Source: Nonomuraea africana
GTDB lineage: Bacteria > Actinomycetota > Actinomycetes > Streptosporangiales > Streptosporangiaceae
NCBI RefSeq assembly: GCF_014873535.1
Contig: NZ_JADBEF010000001.1
Location: forward strand, 5,890,001 to 5,954,000
Direction: 5' to 3'
Length of the DNA stretch: 64,000 bases
Below, in pieces: positions 35,012-44,000 of this stretch. Position numbers and translations under genes: made by a program. The notes under the pieces were generated by a model. It did no database searches and was not told where the DNA came from. It was given only the letters and a program-made list of their open reading frames with translations. Position 1 is the stretch's first letter. Each line of letters opens with the position of its first letter.

Positions 35012-36007
35012 GTGAGGAGACGCACCGCCGTGTTCGGCGCGCTTCTCGCCATCGTGGCGATCGCCATCGTGATGAGCATCACCATCGGCTCGAAGCCGGT
35101 CCCGCTCACCGACGCCTGGCACGCGCTGACCTCCCCCACCGGCACCGAGAACGACATCGTCATCCGCTCGCTCCGCGTGCCGCGCACCGTGCTCGGTGTC
35201 CTGGCGGGCATCGCGCTCGGCGTCGCGGGCGCGCTGATGCAGGGCCACACCCGCAACCCGCTGGCCGACCCAGGACTGCTCGGTGTCACGCAGGGCGCGG
35301 CGTTCGCCATGGTCGCCAGCATCATCTTCCTCGGCATGACCAGCCTCTACGCCTACATCTGGTTCGGGCTGGCGGGCGCGCTGATCGCCAGCGTCGGCGT
35401 CTTCGCGCTCGGCATGGTGGGCGGCAGAGGCGGCCCGACCCCCGTCACGCTGGCCCTCGCCGGCACGGCGGTCAGCGCCTTCCTCTACGCGCTCACCTCG
35501 GCGCTGGTGCTGATCGACGAGCAGGCCATGGACGTCTTCAGGTTCTGGCAGTCGGGCTCCATCGCCGCGAGGGGCGCGGAGGTCGTCTGGCAGGTGCTGC
35601 CGTTCATCGTGGTGGGCCTGCTGCTCGCGCTGATCAACGCCCCCGGTCTGAACGCCCTCTCCCTCGGCGAGGACGTCGCCCGCAGCCTCGGCCAGAACAT
35701 CGGGCTCACCAGGGGCATCGGCATCGCCGCCGTCACCCTGCTGGCCGGCGCGAGCGTCGCGGCGTGCGGGTCGCTATCCTTCATCGGGCTCATCGTCCCG
35801 CACCTGGTCCGCCCGCTGTCGGGCACCGACCACCGGTGGCTGCTGCCGTACTCGGGGCTGGTGGGCGCGGCGCTGCTGCTGTTCGCCGACGTGATCGGCC
35901 GCGTGGTCGCGCCGCCCGGCGAACTGGAGGTCGGCATCGTGCTCGCCCTGATGGGCGCCCCCTTCTTCGTCGCGCTGGTCAGGCGCAGGAAGCCGGTGCG
36001 GCTGTGA
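35012..36007 (+). CDS. FecCD-family siderophore ABC permease (first)
   Basis: 331 residues with about nine or ten membrane helices of the BtuC/FecCD fold: RSLRVPRTVLGVLAGIALGVAGALMQGHTRNPLADPGLLGVTQGA is the family signature, and SLGEDVARSLGQN contains the ATPase-contacting helix. The GTG at 35012 is preferred because GGAGGAG stands 6-8 nt before it. An ATG at 34961 gives 17 more residues, but it lies inside the second iron box and has no ribosome site. It forms a heterodimer with the product of the next gene, whose GTG overlaps this stop (GTGA). Confidence 0.92.
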   Translation: MRRRTAVFGALLAIVAIAIVMSITIGSKPVPLTDAWHALTSPTGTENDIVIRSLRVPRTVLGVLAGIALGVAGALMQGHTRNPLADPGLLGVTQGAAFAMVASIIFLGMTSLYAYIWFGLAGALIASVGVFALGMVGGRGGPTPVTLALAGTAVSAFLYALTSALVLIDEQAMDVFRFWQSGSIAARGAEVVWQVLPFIVVGLLLALINAPGLNALSLGEDVARSLGQNIGLTRGIGIAAVTLLAGASVAACGSLSFIGLIVPHLVRPLSGTDHRWLLPYSGLVGAALLLFADVIGRVVAPPGELEVGIVLALMGAPFFVALVRRRKPVRL

Positions 36008-37047
36008 GCGCTCTCGCCCTGCGGGTCGCAGGTCTCTCCTGGCGGGTAAGGCCGCGCGGCGTCGTGGTCACCGTGGGCGGCCTCGCCGTCGTCGTGCTGC
36101 TGATGGCGCTCAACATGCGCATCGGCGACATCCCGATGAGTGTGGCCGAGGTGCTGCGCGCGGTCGTCGACGCGGGCAGCGACAACCACTTCGTCGTCAT
36201 GGAGCTGCGCCTGCCCCGCGCGCTGACCGGCGCGCTCGTCGGCGCCGCCCTCGCCCTGGCGGGCGCGATCACCCAGTCGATCGCCCGCAACCCGCTGGCC
36301 AGCCCCGAGATCCTCGGCGTCACCACGGGCGCCTCGGTCACCGTGGTCGCGGGCGTGGTGCTGAGCGGCAGCGCGGCGGGCGGCGTCAGCGGGGCGCTGG
36401 CCACCTTCGGCATCCCCGCCCTCGCCCTGCTCGGCGGCCTGGCGGGCGCGGTGATCGTCTACTCGCTCGCGTGGCGGCGCGGCCTCGACGGCTACCGGCT
36501 GGTCCTGGTCGGCATCGGCGTGGCCGCGGTGTTCACGAACGTGAAGTTCTGGCTGCTGACCGTCGGCGACGTCAACGACACCGGCAGGGCCATGGTCTGG
36601 ATCAGCGGCTCGCTCAACGGCCGCGGCTGGGAGCACGTCGGGCCGGTCGCCCTCGCGCTGGCCGTGCTGATCCCCGCCACGCTGCTCGGCACCCGCTCGC
36701 TCGACGCGCTCCGCTTCGGTGACGACACCGTGACCTCACTCGGCGTGCGGATGAACCTCGCGCGCGGGCTGATGATCCTGGCCGCGGTGCTGCTGGCCGC
36801 GGTCGCCACCGCCTCGGCGGGGCCCATCGCCTTCGTCGCGCTGGCCTCCCCGCAGATCGCGCTGCGCCTGACCAGGTCGGCCCAGCCGCCGCTGCTGGCC
36901 TCCGCGGTGATCGGCGCGTTGCTCACCACCGCCGCCGACCTCATCGCCCGCACCGCCTTCTCCCCCATCGAGCTGCCCGTCGGCGTCGTCACGGCGGTGC
37001 TGGGCGCGCCGTACCTGATCCACCTCATCTGGAGGGCCCGCAAATGA
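36004..37047 (+). CDS. FecCD-family siderophore ABC permease (second)
   Basis: 347 residues of the BtuC/FecCD fold, partner of the preceding permease. The signature LRLPRALTGALVGAALALAGAITQSIARNPLASPEILGVTTGAS is near 75-120, and the coupling-helix region SLDALRFGDDTVTSLGVRMNLAR is near 235. The GTG at 36004 overlaps the upstream stop by 4 nt, and the ATPase gene overlaps its own stop by 4 nt, so the three genes are translated as a coupled unit at fixed ratio. Confidence 0.93.
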   Translation: MSALALRVAGLSWRVRPRGVVVTVGGLAVVVLLMALNMRIGDIPMSVAEVLRAVVDAGSDNHFVVMELRLPRALTGALVGAALALAGAITQSIARNPLASPEILGVTTGASVTVVAGVVLSGSAAGGVSGALATFGIPALALLGGLAGAVIVYSLAWRRGLDGYRLVLVGIGVAAVFTNVKFWLLTVGDVNDTGRAMVWISGSLNGRGWEHVGPVALALAVLIPATLLGTRSLDALRFGDDTVTSLGVRMNLARGLMILAAVLLAAVATASAGPIAFVALASPQIALRLTRSAQPPLLASAVIGALLTTAADLIARTAFSPIELPVGVVTAVLGAPYLIHLIWRARK

Positions 37048-37826
37048 GACTCCAGGCACGCGACGTCCGGCTCGCCTACGGCGAGCGTGTCATCGTGGAC
37101 GGTCTCGACCTCGGCGTCGAGGCGGGCACCGTCACCACGATCATCGGCCCGAACGGCTGCGGCAAGTCCACGCTGCTGCGCGCCCTCGGCAGGCTCATGA
37201 AGCCCACGGGCGGCGAGGTCCTCCTCGACGGCAAGCGCATCGACAAGATCTCCACCCGCGAGGTCGCCAAGGTCCTCGGCATGCTGCCCCAGTCGCCCAC
37301 CGCGCCCGAGGGGCTGACCGTGGCCGACCTGGTGGCCAGGGGCAGGCACCCGCACCAGACCTGGTACCGCCAGTGGTCCTCCGACGACGAGTCGTCTGTC
37401 GCCGAGGCGCTGACCATGACCGGGCTGGCCGATCTCGCCGAGCGTCCACTGGACGAGCTGTCGGGCGGGCAGCGCCAGCGCGCCTGGATCTCCATGGCGC
37501 TGGCCCAGGGCACCGACCTGCTCCTGCTCGACGAGCCGACCACCTTCCTCGACCTGTCGCACCAGGTGGAGGTGCTGGAGCTGGTACGCCACCTGCACCA
37601 GGAGGCGGGCCGGACCATCGTCATGGTGCTGCACGACCTCAACCTGGCCGCCCGCTACACCGACCGCCTGGTCGCCATGCGCGAGGGCCGGGTCGTCGCG
37701 GCGGGCACCCCGCACGAGGTGCTGACCGAGGGTCTGCTGCGCGAGGTGTTCGACCTGGACGCCAAGGTCATCGCCGACCCGGTCGCGGGCACCCCGCTGG
37801 TGGTGCCCATCGGCCGCAGGTCCTAG
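37044..37826 (+). CDS. Iron-siderophore ABC transporter ATPase
   Basis: A 260-residue FecE/FepC-type ATPase that powers ferric-siderophore import. Walker A is GPNGCGKST (near 33-41), the signature is ELSGGQRQRAW, Walker B is LLLLDEPTTFLD with the catalytic Glu, and the switch His is in VLHDLNLAARY. Its ATG overlaps the second permease stop (ATGA). It completes the transporter encoded by the binding-protein gene and two permeases, and is last in the plus-strand operon; the TPR gene lies convergent 22 nt away. Confidence 0.96.
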   Translation: MRLQARDVRLAYGERVIVDGLDLGVEAGTVTTIIGPNGCGKSTLLRALGRLMKPTGGEVLLDGKRIDKISTREVAKVLGMLPQSPTAPEGLTVADLVARGRHPHQTWYRQWSSDDESSVAEALTMTGLADLAERPLDELSGGQRQRAWISMALAQGTDLLLLDEPTTFLDLSHQVEVLELVRHLHQEAGRTIVMVLHDLNLAARYTDRLVAMREGRVVAAGTPHEVLTEGLLREVFDLDAKVIADPVAGTPLVVPIGRRS

Positions 37827-37848
37827 CCCGGGTCATCGACGGCGCGGC

Positions 37849-39501
37849 TCACGGCTCGGCCAGCGCGCGCCGTACGTCCCCGTCGCCGGGGGACAGTTCC
37901 CTCGCCCTGAGGAGGTCGGCGCGGGCCTCTTCCGTCCTGCCCAGCGCCCGCAGCGCCACCGATCGGTTGAAGCGCAGCTCGGCGCTTTCCGCCAGCTCGA
38001 TCGCCCTCGTCAGGTCGGCGACGGACGACGCGAGGTCGCCGTTCTCGTAGGAGAGCACGCCCCTGGCCGCCAGCGCGGTCACCATGGAGGGGTCGCGCTC
38101 CAGCGCGGAGCCGAAGGCCTTGTAGGCCTCCTCCTGGTGCCCTTCGGCCGCCTCCACCTGCCCGAGCACGCACAGCAGGTAAGGGTTGGCGGGGTCGCGT
38201 TCGGCATCCGCCCTCGCCCTGGCGTACTCACCCATGGCCACCAGCAGCCCCGCCCTGTTGACGTAGGCGTCGGTGAAGCCGGGATCCAGCTCGATCGCGT
38301 AGTCGAGGTCGGCCAGCGCGCCCTCCAGGTCACCCTCCGCGAAACGCAGCTCGGACCTGTTGTAGTAGGGCTCGGGGAAGGGCGGCCCGACCCGCATCGC
38401 CGTCTCGTAGTCGGCCCGGGCCTCCTCGGGCCTACCCAGCTTGAGCAGGAGGTTTCCCCTGTCGAGGTAGTAGTCGGGGTAGCCGGGGTCGGCGGCGATC
38501 GTGTAGTCGAGGTCGGCCAGCGCCGCCGTGCTCGTGCCGCGCAGCAGCGCCCGGTTGGCGCGCAGGACCAGCTTGTGGATCGGCTGCTCGCGGGGGGCGA
38601 GGTCGCTCTCGGCCAGCTCGATGGCCCGCTCGACCAGGTCCGCGGCCTCCTCGAAGCGGCCCCTCCGCACCTGCACCAGCGCCTTGCCGTTCAGGTCGAA
38701 GCTCAGGTGGAAGGCGCGCAGCCGGGGGTCGGGCAGCAGATCGGTGATCGTGATCGCCTCGTTGATCCAGGCCAGCGCCTCCTCGGGGTCGCGCATGGCC
38801 GGGTCGTGATGCCTGACCAGCAGCATCGCGGTCGCGTAGGCGCAGGTGGCGCGGTGCTTGGCGGTGACGCTCACCTTTCTGGCGTGGTCGAGCAGCGCCC
38901 GCGCCTCCTCCTCCCGCTCCAGCGCCGCCAGGGCCGTGGTGGTCCGGTGCAGGATTGTCCACCACTCCTCCGAGTCCTCGGCCAGCTCGGGCAGCAGCAG
39001 CGCGCCCGCCTCGGCCATCGCGTGGTGGAAGCCCTCGTTGCGGTAGCGGTCGGTGTCGAGCGGCAGCGTGCCTTCCCTGGGCGTGCTCGCTCCGTCGGCG
39101 ATCACCAGCAGCTGCGCGGGCACCCTGCGCCCGAGCACCTCCAGGAACTCGGTGTCGGTCGCGTCGGCCTCGCCCGCGTTGGCGACCGTGACCGTCAGGG
39201 GCCCGCCGCGGCCCAGGTGGTCGCGGACGAACTCGGCCAGCCCGTTGGCCAGCCGCAACGTGCGGCGGGGCGCGGGCACCAGGATGCGCTCCTCCTGCGC
39301 CACGCGGTCGGCCAGCGACGACCGCCGGGCCGGCACCAGCTCCCTCAGCCCGGGAGCGGCGGCCCTGATCTCGATGTCGTGGGCGTGGACCAGCTCGGGC
39401 CAGCGCGCGAGCGCCTCCGGCACGAGCACGTGCAGCAGCCCACTGGCCAGCGTGTACGGACCGCGCAACCGCCGATCGGCGTCAAGAACGATCTGGTTCA
39501 T
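37849..39501 (-). CDS. TPR-repeat protein encoded next to a small peptide gene
   Basis: A 550-residue cytoplasmic protein. The N-terminal 150 residues (PYTLASGLLHVLVPEALARWPELVHAHDIEIRAA; later ADATDTEFLEVLGRRVPAQLLVIAD) look like the part of a STAND-type ATPase after the P-loop: the ADxTDxEFL and LLVIAD elements recall a Walker B/sensor region, but no GxxxxGK is present. Residues of about 180-550 are tetratricopeptide repeats, clear from 320 on (PDYYLDRGNLLLKLGRPEEARADYETAM; PEPYYNRSELRFAEGDLEGALADLDYAI). No membrane segment. It follows a 24-codon peptide gene by 56 nt with a stem-loop between, so a role in binding, maturing or sensing that peptide is inferred. No known family named. Confidence 0.8.
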   Translation of the reverse strand: MNQIVLDADRRLRGPYTLASGLLHVLVPEALARWPELVHAHDIEIRAAAPGLRELVPARRSSLADRVAQEERILVPAPRRTLRLANGLAEFVRDHLGRGGPLTVTVANAGEADATDTEFLEVLGRRVPAQLLVIADGASTPREGTLPLDTDRYRNEGFHHAMAEAGALLLPELAEDSEEWWTILHRTTTALAALEREEEARALLDHARKVSVTAKHRATCAYATAMLLVRHHDPAMRDPEEALAWINEAITITDLLPDPRLRAFHLSFDLNGKALVQVRRGRFEEAADLVERAIELAESDLAPREQPIHKLVLRANRALLRGTSTAALADLDYTIAADPGYPDYYLDRGNLLLKLGRPEEARADYETAMRVGPPFPEPYYNRSELRFAEGDLEGALADLDYAIELDPGFTDAYVNRAGLLVAMGEYARARADAERDPANPYLLCVLGQVEAAEGHQEEAYKAFGSALERDPSMVTALAARGVLSYENGDLASSVADLTRAIELAESAELRFNRSVALRALGRTEEARADLLRARELSPGDGDVRRALAEP

Positions 39502-39512
39502 GAGATGCGGAA

Positions 39513-39547
39513 GGGAGCCGATGCCCTCACCGTAGGCACCGACTCCC
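39513..39547 (-). terminator. Stem-loop between peptide gene and TPR gene (possible attenuator)
   Basis: Arms 39547-39535 and 39525-39513 on the minus strand pair over 13 bp with two G-U pairs around a 9-nt loop. There is no T-run. A partial terminator in this place would leave more peptide mRNA than TPR mRNA, a common layout in operons with a small-peptide gene first. Confidence 0.55.
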
Positions 39548-39557
39548 TCAGCCTTGG

Positions 39558-39632
39558 TCAGGCCGCGTGCTTCGGCGTCGCGGCACCGGTCAGCTTGACC
39601 GTGCCCGGCTTGTGAACAACGACCTTCTTCAT
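39558..39632 (-). CDS. 24-residue peptide, candidate RiPP/signal peptide precursor
   Basis: A 24-codon frame with ATG at 39632 and TGA at 39558. GAGG lies 6-7 nt before the ATG. The product starts MKKVVVHKPGTVKLT and ends TPKHAA. It is basic, has no Cys, Ser or aromatic residue, and only three Thr. Codons are GC-rich at third positions, as in real genes of this genome (AAG, GTC, CCG, GGC, CTG, ACC, GCC). It is too short for a signal peptide-guided export protein. The context (own promoter, upstream repeats, stem-loop, TPR partner) makes it a credible precursor or signalling peptide. The KPGTVxLT block might be the recognised core; no known family was recognised. Confidence 0.65.
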   Translation of the reverse strand: MKKVVVHKPGTVKLTGAATPKHAA

Positions 39633-39669
39633 GCGGTCCTCTTTCGGGATCAATGACAAACGATCGCCC

Positions 39670-39699
39670 AATATCAACACGGGAACGGTCTACTCACAA
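39670..39699 (-). promoter_or_regulatory. Promoter of the peptide-TPR operon
   Basis: Minus strand: -35 TTGTGA (39699-39694), 18-bp spacer, -10 GATATT (39675-39670). The expected start site near 39662 gives a 30-nt leader before the peptide ATG. Confidence 0.5.
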
Positions 39700-39710
39700 C
39701 CCCCCGACCG

Positions 39711-39741
39711 GTAAGGGACATTTCCCTACAGGTCTCCCTAC
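39711..39741. promoter_or_regulatory. Repeated GTAGGGA boxes upstream of the peptide promoter
   Basis: On the minus strand two direct repeats GTAGGGA (39741-39735 and 39729-39723) are 12 nt apart, followed by an inverted copy (GTAAGGGA read on the plus strand at 39711-39718). They lie about 48-78 nt upstream of the predicted start site, just behind the -35, the position of an activator site. Confidence 0.5.
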
Positions 39742-39771
39742 TGTCGCTCCAGAAGCGAAATATTCGCCTGG

Positions 39772-40980
39772 TCAGTCACCCAGGATGGCGTCGACGAACA
39801 CCTCGGCGTCGAAGGGCGCCAGGTCGTCGGGACCCTCGCCGAGACCCGCCAGCTTGACCGGCACGCCGAGCTCTCGCTGCACCGAGATGACGATGCCGCC
39901 CTTGGCCGTGCCGTCGAGCTTGGTCAGCGCGATGCCCGTGATGTTCACCACTTCGGCGAAGACCTGGGCCTGGCGCATGCCGTTCTGGCCCGTCGTGGCG
40001 TCGAGGACGAGCAGGACCTCGTCGACCGTCGCCTTCTTCTCGATGACGCGCTTGACCTTGCCGAGCTCGTCCATCAGGCCGGTCTTGGTGTGGAGCCTGC
40101 CCGCGGTGTCGACGATGACCACGTCGACCTTGTCCTCGATGCCCTTGGCCGTGGCCTCGAAGGCCACCGAGGCGGGGTCGCCGCCCTCGGGGCCACGCAC
40201 GACCTCGGCGCCCACCCTGTCGCCCCACGTCTGCAGCTGGTCGGCCGCCGCGGCGCGGAAGGTGTCGGCCGCGCCGAGCACGACCTGCTTGCCGTCGCCG
40301 ACCAGGGAGCGGGCCAGCTTGCCGGTGGTCGTGGTCTTGCCCGTGCCGTTGACGCCGACGACCAGCACGACCGCGGGACGCTCGCCGTGCTTGGCGACGT
40401 GCAGGGTGCGGTCGAGCTCGGGGTCGATCTGCTTGAGCAGCTCCTCGCGCAGCAGGCCGCGCACCTCCTCAGGGGTGCGGGTGCCGAGCACCTTGACCTT
40501 GGTGCGCAGCTCCTCCACCATCATCTGGGTCGGCGCGATGCCGACGTCGGCGGTGATGAGGCGCTCCTCGATCTCGTCCCAGACCTCGTCGTCGAGCCGG
40601 TCTCTGGACAGCAGCTCCAGCAGGCCCTTGCCGAGGGTGCTCTGCGAGCGGGCCAGGCGCGAGCGCAGCCGCACCATCCGGCCGGCGGACGGCGGAGGGA
40701 CCTCCAGCTCCGGCGGCTTGACCATGGTCTCGGCCGGCTTGGCCGGGGGCGGCACCGTGGTGGTGGTGCCCTCTTCCTCCGGCGCAGGCGGCTTGACCTG
40801 CGGTTCGGGGGCGGGCTTCACCTCAGGCGGCTGGACCGGCGGAGGCGCGGCCTTTCCGCGCGGCCTGAACAGGAAGAACATGCCGCCGGCCGCCAAGAGG
40901 GCGACGACGACCACGATCACGATGATGCCGAGGTAGTCGCTCACAACCACCCAGTTTTCCAGATCGTCCGGGATGGTCAC
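39772..40980 (-). CDS. ftsY: Signal recognition particle receptor FtsY
   Basis: A 402-residue SRP GTPase that docks ribosome-SRP complexes at the membrane. An N-terminal hydrophobic segment (YLGIIVIVVVVALLAAGGMFFLF) and a Pro/Glu-rich linker (about 45-95) precede the N domain and the G domain. G motifs: GVNGTGKTTTTGKLA, the insertion-box DTFRAAAADQLQ, DTAGRLHT, TKLDGTAKGG. The membrane anchor is the actinobacterial form. The GTG at 40980 starts MTIPDDLENW. It lies 24 nt downstream of smc on the same strand, the order seen in many bacteria, and is likely cotranscribed with it. Confidence 0.97.
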   Translation of the reverse strand: MTIPDDLENWVVVSDYLGIIVIVVVVALLAAGGMFFLFRPRGKAAPPPVQPPEVKPAPEPQVKPPAPEEEGTTTTVPPPAKPAETMVKPPELEVPPPSAGRMVRLRSRLARSQSTLGKGLLELLSRDRLDDEVWDEIEERLITADVGIAPTQMMVEELRTKVKVLGTRTPEEVRGLLREELLKQIDPELDRTLHVAKHGERPAVVLVVGVNGTGKTTTTGKLARSLVGDGKQVVLGAADTFRAAAADQLQTWGDRVGAEVVRGPEGGDPASVAFEATAKGIEDKVDVVIVDTAGRLHTKTGLMDELGKVKRVIEKKATVDEVLLVLDATTGQNGMRQAQVFAEVVNITGIALTKLDGTAKGGIVISVQRELGVPVKLAGLGEGPDDLAPFDAEVFVDAILGD

Positions 40981-41004
40981 GCCTTACGACCCACCTCGGG
41001 CGCG

Positions 41005-44000
41005 TCAGACCTTTTCGCGAAGTCGCTGGGAGACGACCTGCGTGACGCCGTCACCGCGCATCGAGACGCCGTAGAGGGCGTCGGCGATCTCCATCGTGCG
41101 CTTGTTGTGCGTGATGACGATCAGCTGGGAGCTCTGCCGCAGCTCCTCGAAGAGCGTCAGCAGCCGTTGCGTGTTGGTGTCGTCGAGGGCCGCCTCGACC
41201 TCGTCCATGACGTAGAACGGCGAGGGCCTGGCCTTGAAGATCGAGATCAGGAACGCCACGGCCGTCAGCGACCGCTCGCCACCCGACAGCAGCGAGAGCC
41301 GCTTGACCTTCTTGCCCGGCGGCCTGGCCTCCACCTCGATGCCGGTGGTCAGCATGTCGGTGGGGTCGGTCAGCACGAGCCGTCCGTCGCCGCCGGGGAA
41401 CACCCTGGTGAAGATCTGCTCGAACTCGCGGGCGACGTCCTCGTAGGCGGAGGAGAACATCTGCTCGACCCGGTTGTCGACCTCCTGCACCACGGTCATC
41501 AGCTCGCGCCTGGTCTTCTTGAGATCCTCCAGCTGCGAATTCAGGAACGCGTGGCGCTCCTCCAGTGCGGCGAACTCCTCCAGCGCGAGCGGGTTGACCT
41601 TGCCGAGCTGGTTCATCTGGCGCTCGGCGGCGCGCATGCGCTTCTCCTGCTCGTGCCTGACGTAGGGCACGGGAGGATCGCCGGGCACCGGGGCCGCCGG
41701 GCCGTACTCGGCGACCAGCGCCTCGGCCTCGACGCCGAACTCCTCCAGCGCCCGCTGCTCCAGCTGCTCGAGCCGCAGCCGCTGCTCGGTCCTGGCCACC
41801 TCGCTGCCGTGGACCCTGTTGACCAGCTTGTCGAGCTCCTGGCTCAGCTCACGGACCCTGACCCTGACCTGCTTCAGCTCGGCGTCGATCGCCACCCTGG
41901 CCAGGTCGGCCTCGTCACGCTCGCGCGCCGCCCGCTCGACCGAGACGGCCAGCGCCTGCAGCACCTGCTTGGCCCCTCGCGCCACGGCCTCGGCCACCAC
42001 GGCCTGCCTCCTGCGCCGCTCACGCTGCGCCGCGGCCGTCAGCCGCTCCTGGCGCTCGCGCTGGGCGGCCCGCACCAGGCCCTCGGCCCGGCCAGCGATG
42101 CCCTTGACCCGCTCCTCGGCGGTGCGGACCTGCAGCCTGGTCTCCATCTCGCCCTGCCTGGCCACCTGGCAGGTCGCGGCCAGCTCGTCGCGCACCTCGG
42201 TGGTCGGCTCGGTCTCGAGCTCCTGGGCGTACTCGGCCTCGGCGAGCTCGATCTCCAGCTCCGAGAGCTCGGCCAAGCCTTCCTCGCGCGCCTCCTGCGC
42301 CGCCCGCACCCCGCCCGCGAGGCGCTCGGCCTCGTCGGCCGCCGCCTTGGCCGCCGCGCCCAGCTGGGCCAGCCGCCTGGCCGCCGCCGCGCTCGCCTGG
42401 TCGGCCTCCCGCTGGCGCGCCCTGACCTGGTCGAGCGCGCCCTGGGCGGCGCTCACCCCCGCCTGCGCGCTGCCTGCCGCGCTCTGCGCCTCGTTGACGT
42501 GCGACTGCGCGGCCTCCAGCGCCGCCTGGGCGGCCTGCTCGGCATGGGCCGACTCCTCCAGCACGACCACGGTCCGCTCGGCCCACTCCCTGGCCTCCTC
42601 GAGGTCGGCGATCGCGTCGTCGAGCGCCGCCCTGACCTGGAGCACCGAGGTGCCGCCCGCGGAGCCGCCGACCGCAAGGCAGGCGCCGACGAGGTCGCCG
42701 GCCTGCGTGACGGCCCGCAGCTCGGGGTGCGTCTCGACGAGCGCGCGGGCGTCGTCGAGATCCTGGACGACGACCACGTCGGCGAGCAGGTGGTCGACCG
42801 CCGCCCTGAGGTGGTCGGGCACACCGACCAGCTCGACCGCCCACCGCGCCGTGCCAGGCAGCACGGCCCGCGCCCCGGCCGCGCCCGCGTTCCCAGGAGA
42901 GCCCGCGTTCCCAGGAGAGCCCGCGCTTCCGGGAGAGCTCGCCACGAGGAGGGTGGCCTGGCCTGCCTCCTTGGCTCTCAGGTGCTCCAGCGCCGCCACC
43001 GCCGCGCCGACCGACTCGACCGCCACCGATTCGGCGACCGAGCCCAGCACGGCCGCGATGGCCACCTCGAACCCCTGGCTGACCGTCATCGACGCGGCCA
43101 GCGGCCCGAGCACCCCCGACAGCTCCGCCGCCACCAGCGCGGCGCCGCCGTCGGCCCCCTTGGAAAGACCCAGCTCCAGCGCCTCACGACGGGCGTCGAG
43201 CGCCGCGACCGCGCGCTGCGCCTCCTGGTCGGCGGCGCGGGCCGTACCGACCGCCGACTTGGCGGCCTGCAGGGCCGCGCGCGGGCCCGCCAGCGCCTCC
43301 TTGGCCTGCTCCACGACCTCACGCGCCGCCTCGGCCAGCGCCCTGGCCTCCTCGACCGCGGCCTGCGCCGCCGCCAGCTCCTCGGCGAGCGCGGGATCGA
43401 CGGCGGGCTCGTCGCCCTCGTGCGCCTCGAGATCCTCGCGCGCCCGCTCGGCCCGCTGCTCGGCCTCGGAGAGGGACCTGGTCAGCCTGCCGATCTCGTC
43501 CTCGGCCGCGCGCGCCCTGCTGCGCGCCGACTCGACGCGCCCGCGCAGCCTGGCCAGCCCCTCGCGCCGGTCGGCCGCCGCACGCGCGGCCATGGCCAGC
43601 CGCCGTTCCTCGGCGTCGAGCGCGGCCTCGGCCTCCTCGCGCCTGGCCACGGCCACTTCGAGCAGTTCGCGCGCCTGCTCCAGCGCGGCCGCCAGCTCCA
43701 GCTCCTGCTCGCGGACCTCGGCGGCCTCCCGCTCCAGCTCCTCGGGGTCGCGGCCGCGCCGCTCGATGGCCGCCGCGTCGAGCGCGTGCCTGTGGCGTTC
43801 GGCGGCCAGGTGCTCGAGCCCGATGAAGCGCTCGCGCAGCGAGGCGAGCCTGAAGTAGGTCTCCTGGGCGGCGCTCAGCCGCGGTTGCGCCTCGGCCTCG
43901 GACGCCTCCAGCGCCTCCTCGCGCCGCTGCCCCTCGGCCAGCTCGGCCTCCACCTGCGCCCTCCGCGTCAGGATGGCCGCCTCGTCTGCCGCCTCCTTCG

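Noticed and set aside
42883..42936. Three tandem 18-bp units considered as a CRISPR-like array
   Set aside because: No spacers, in frame with SMC, no cas genes in the window.
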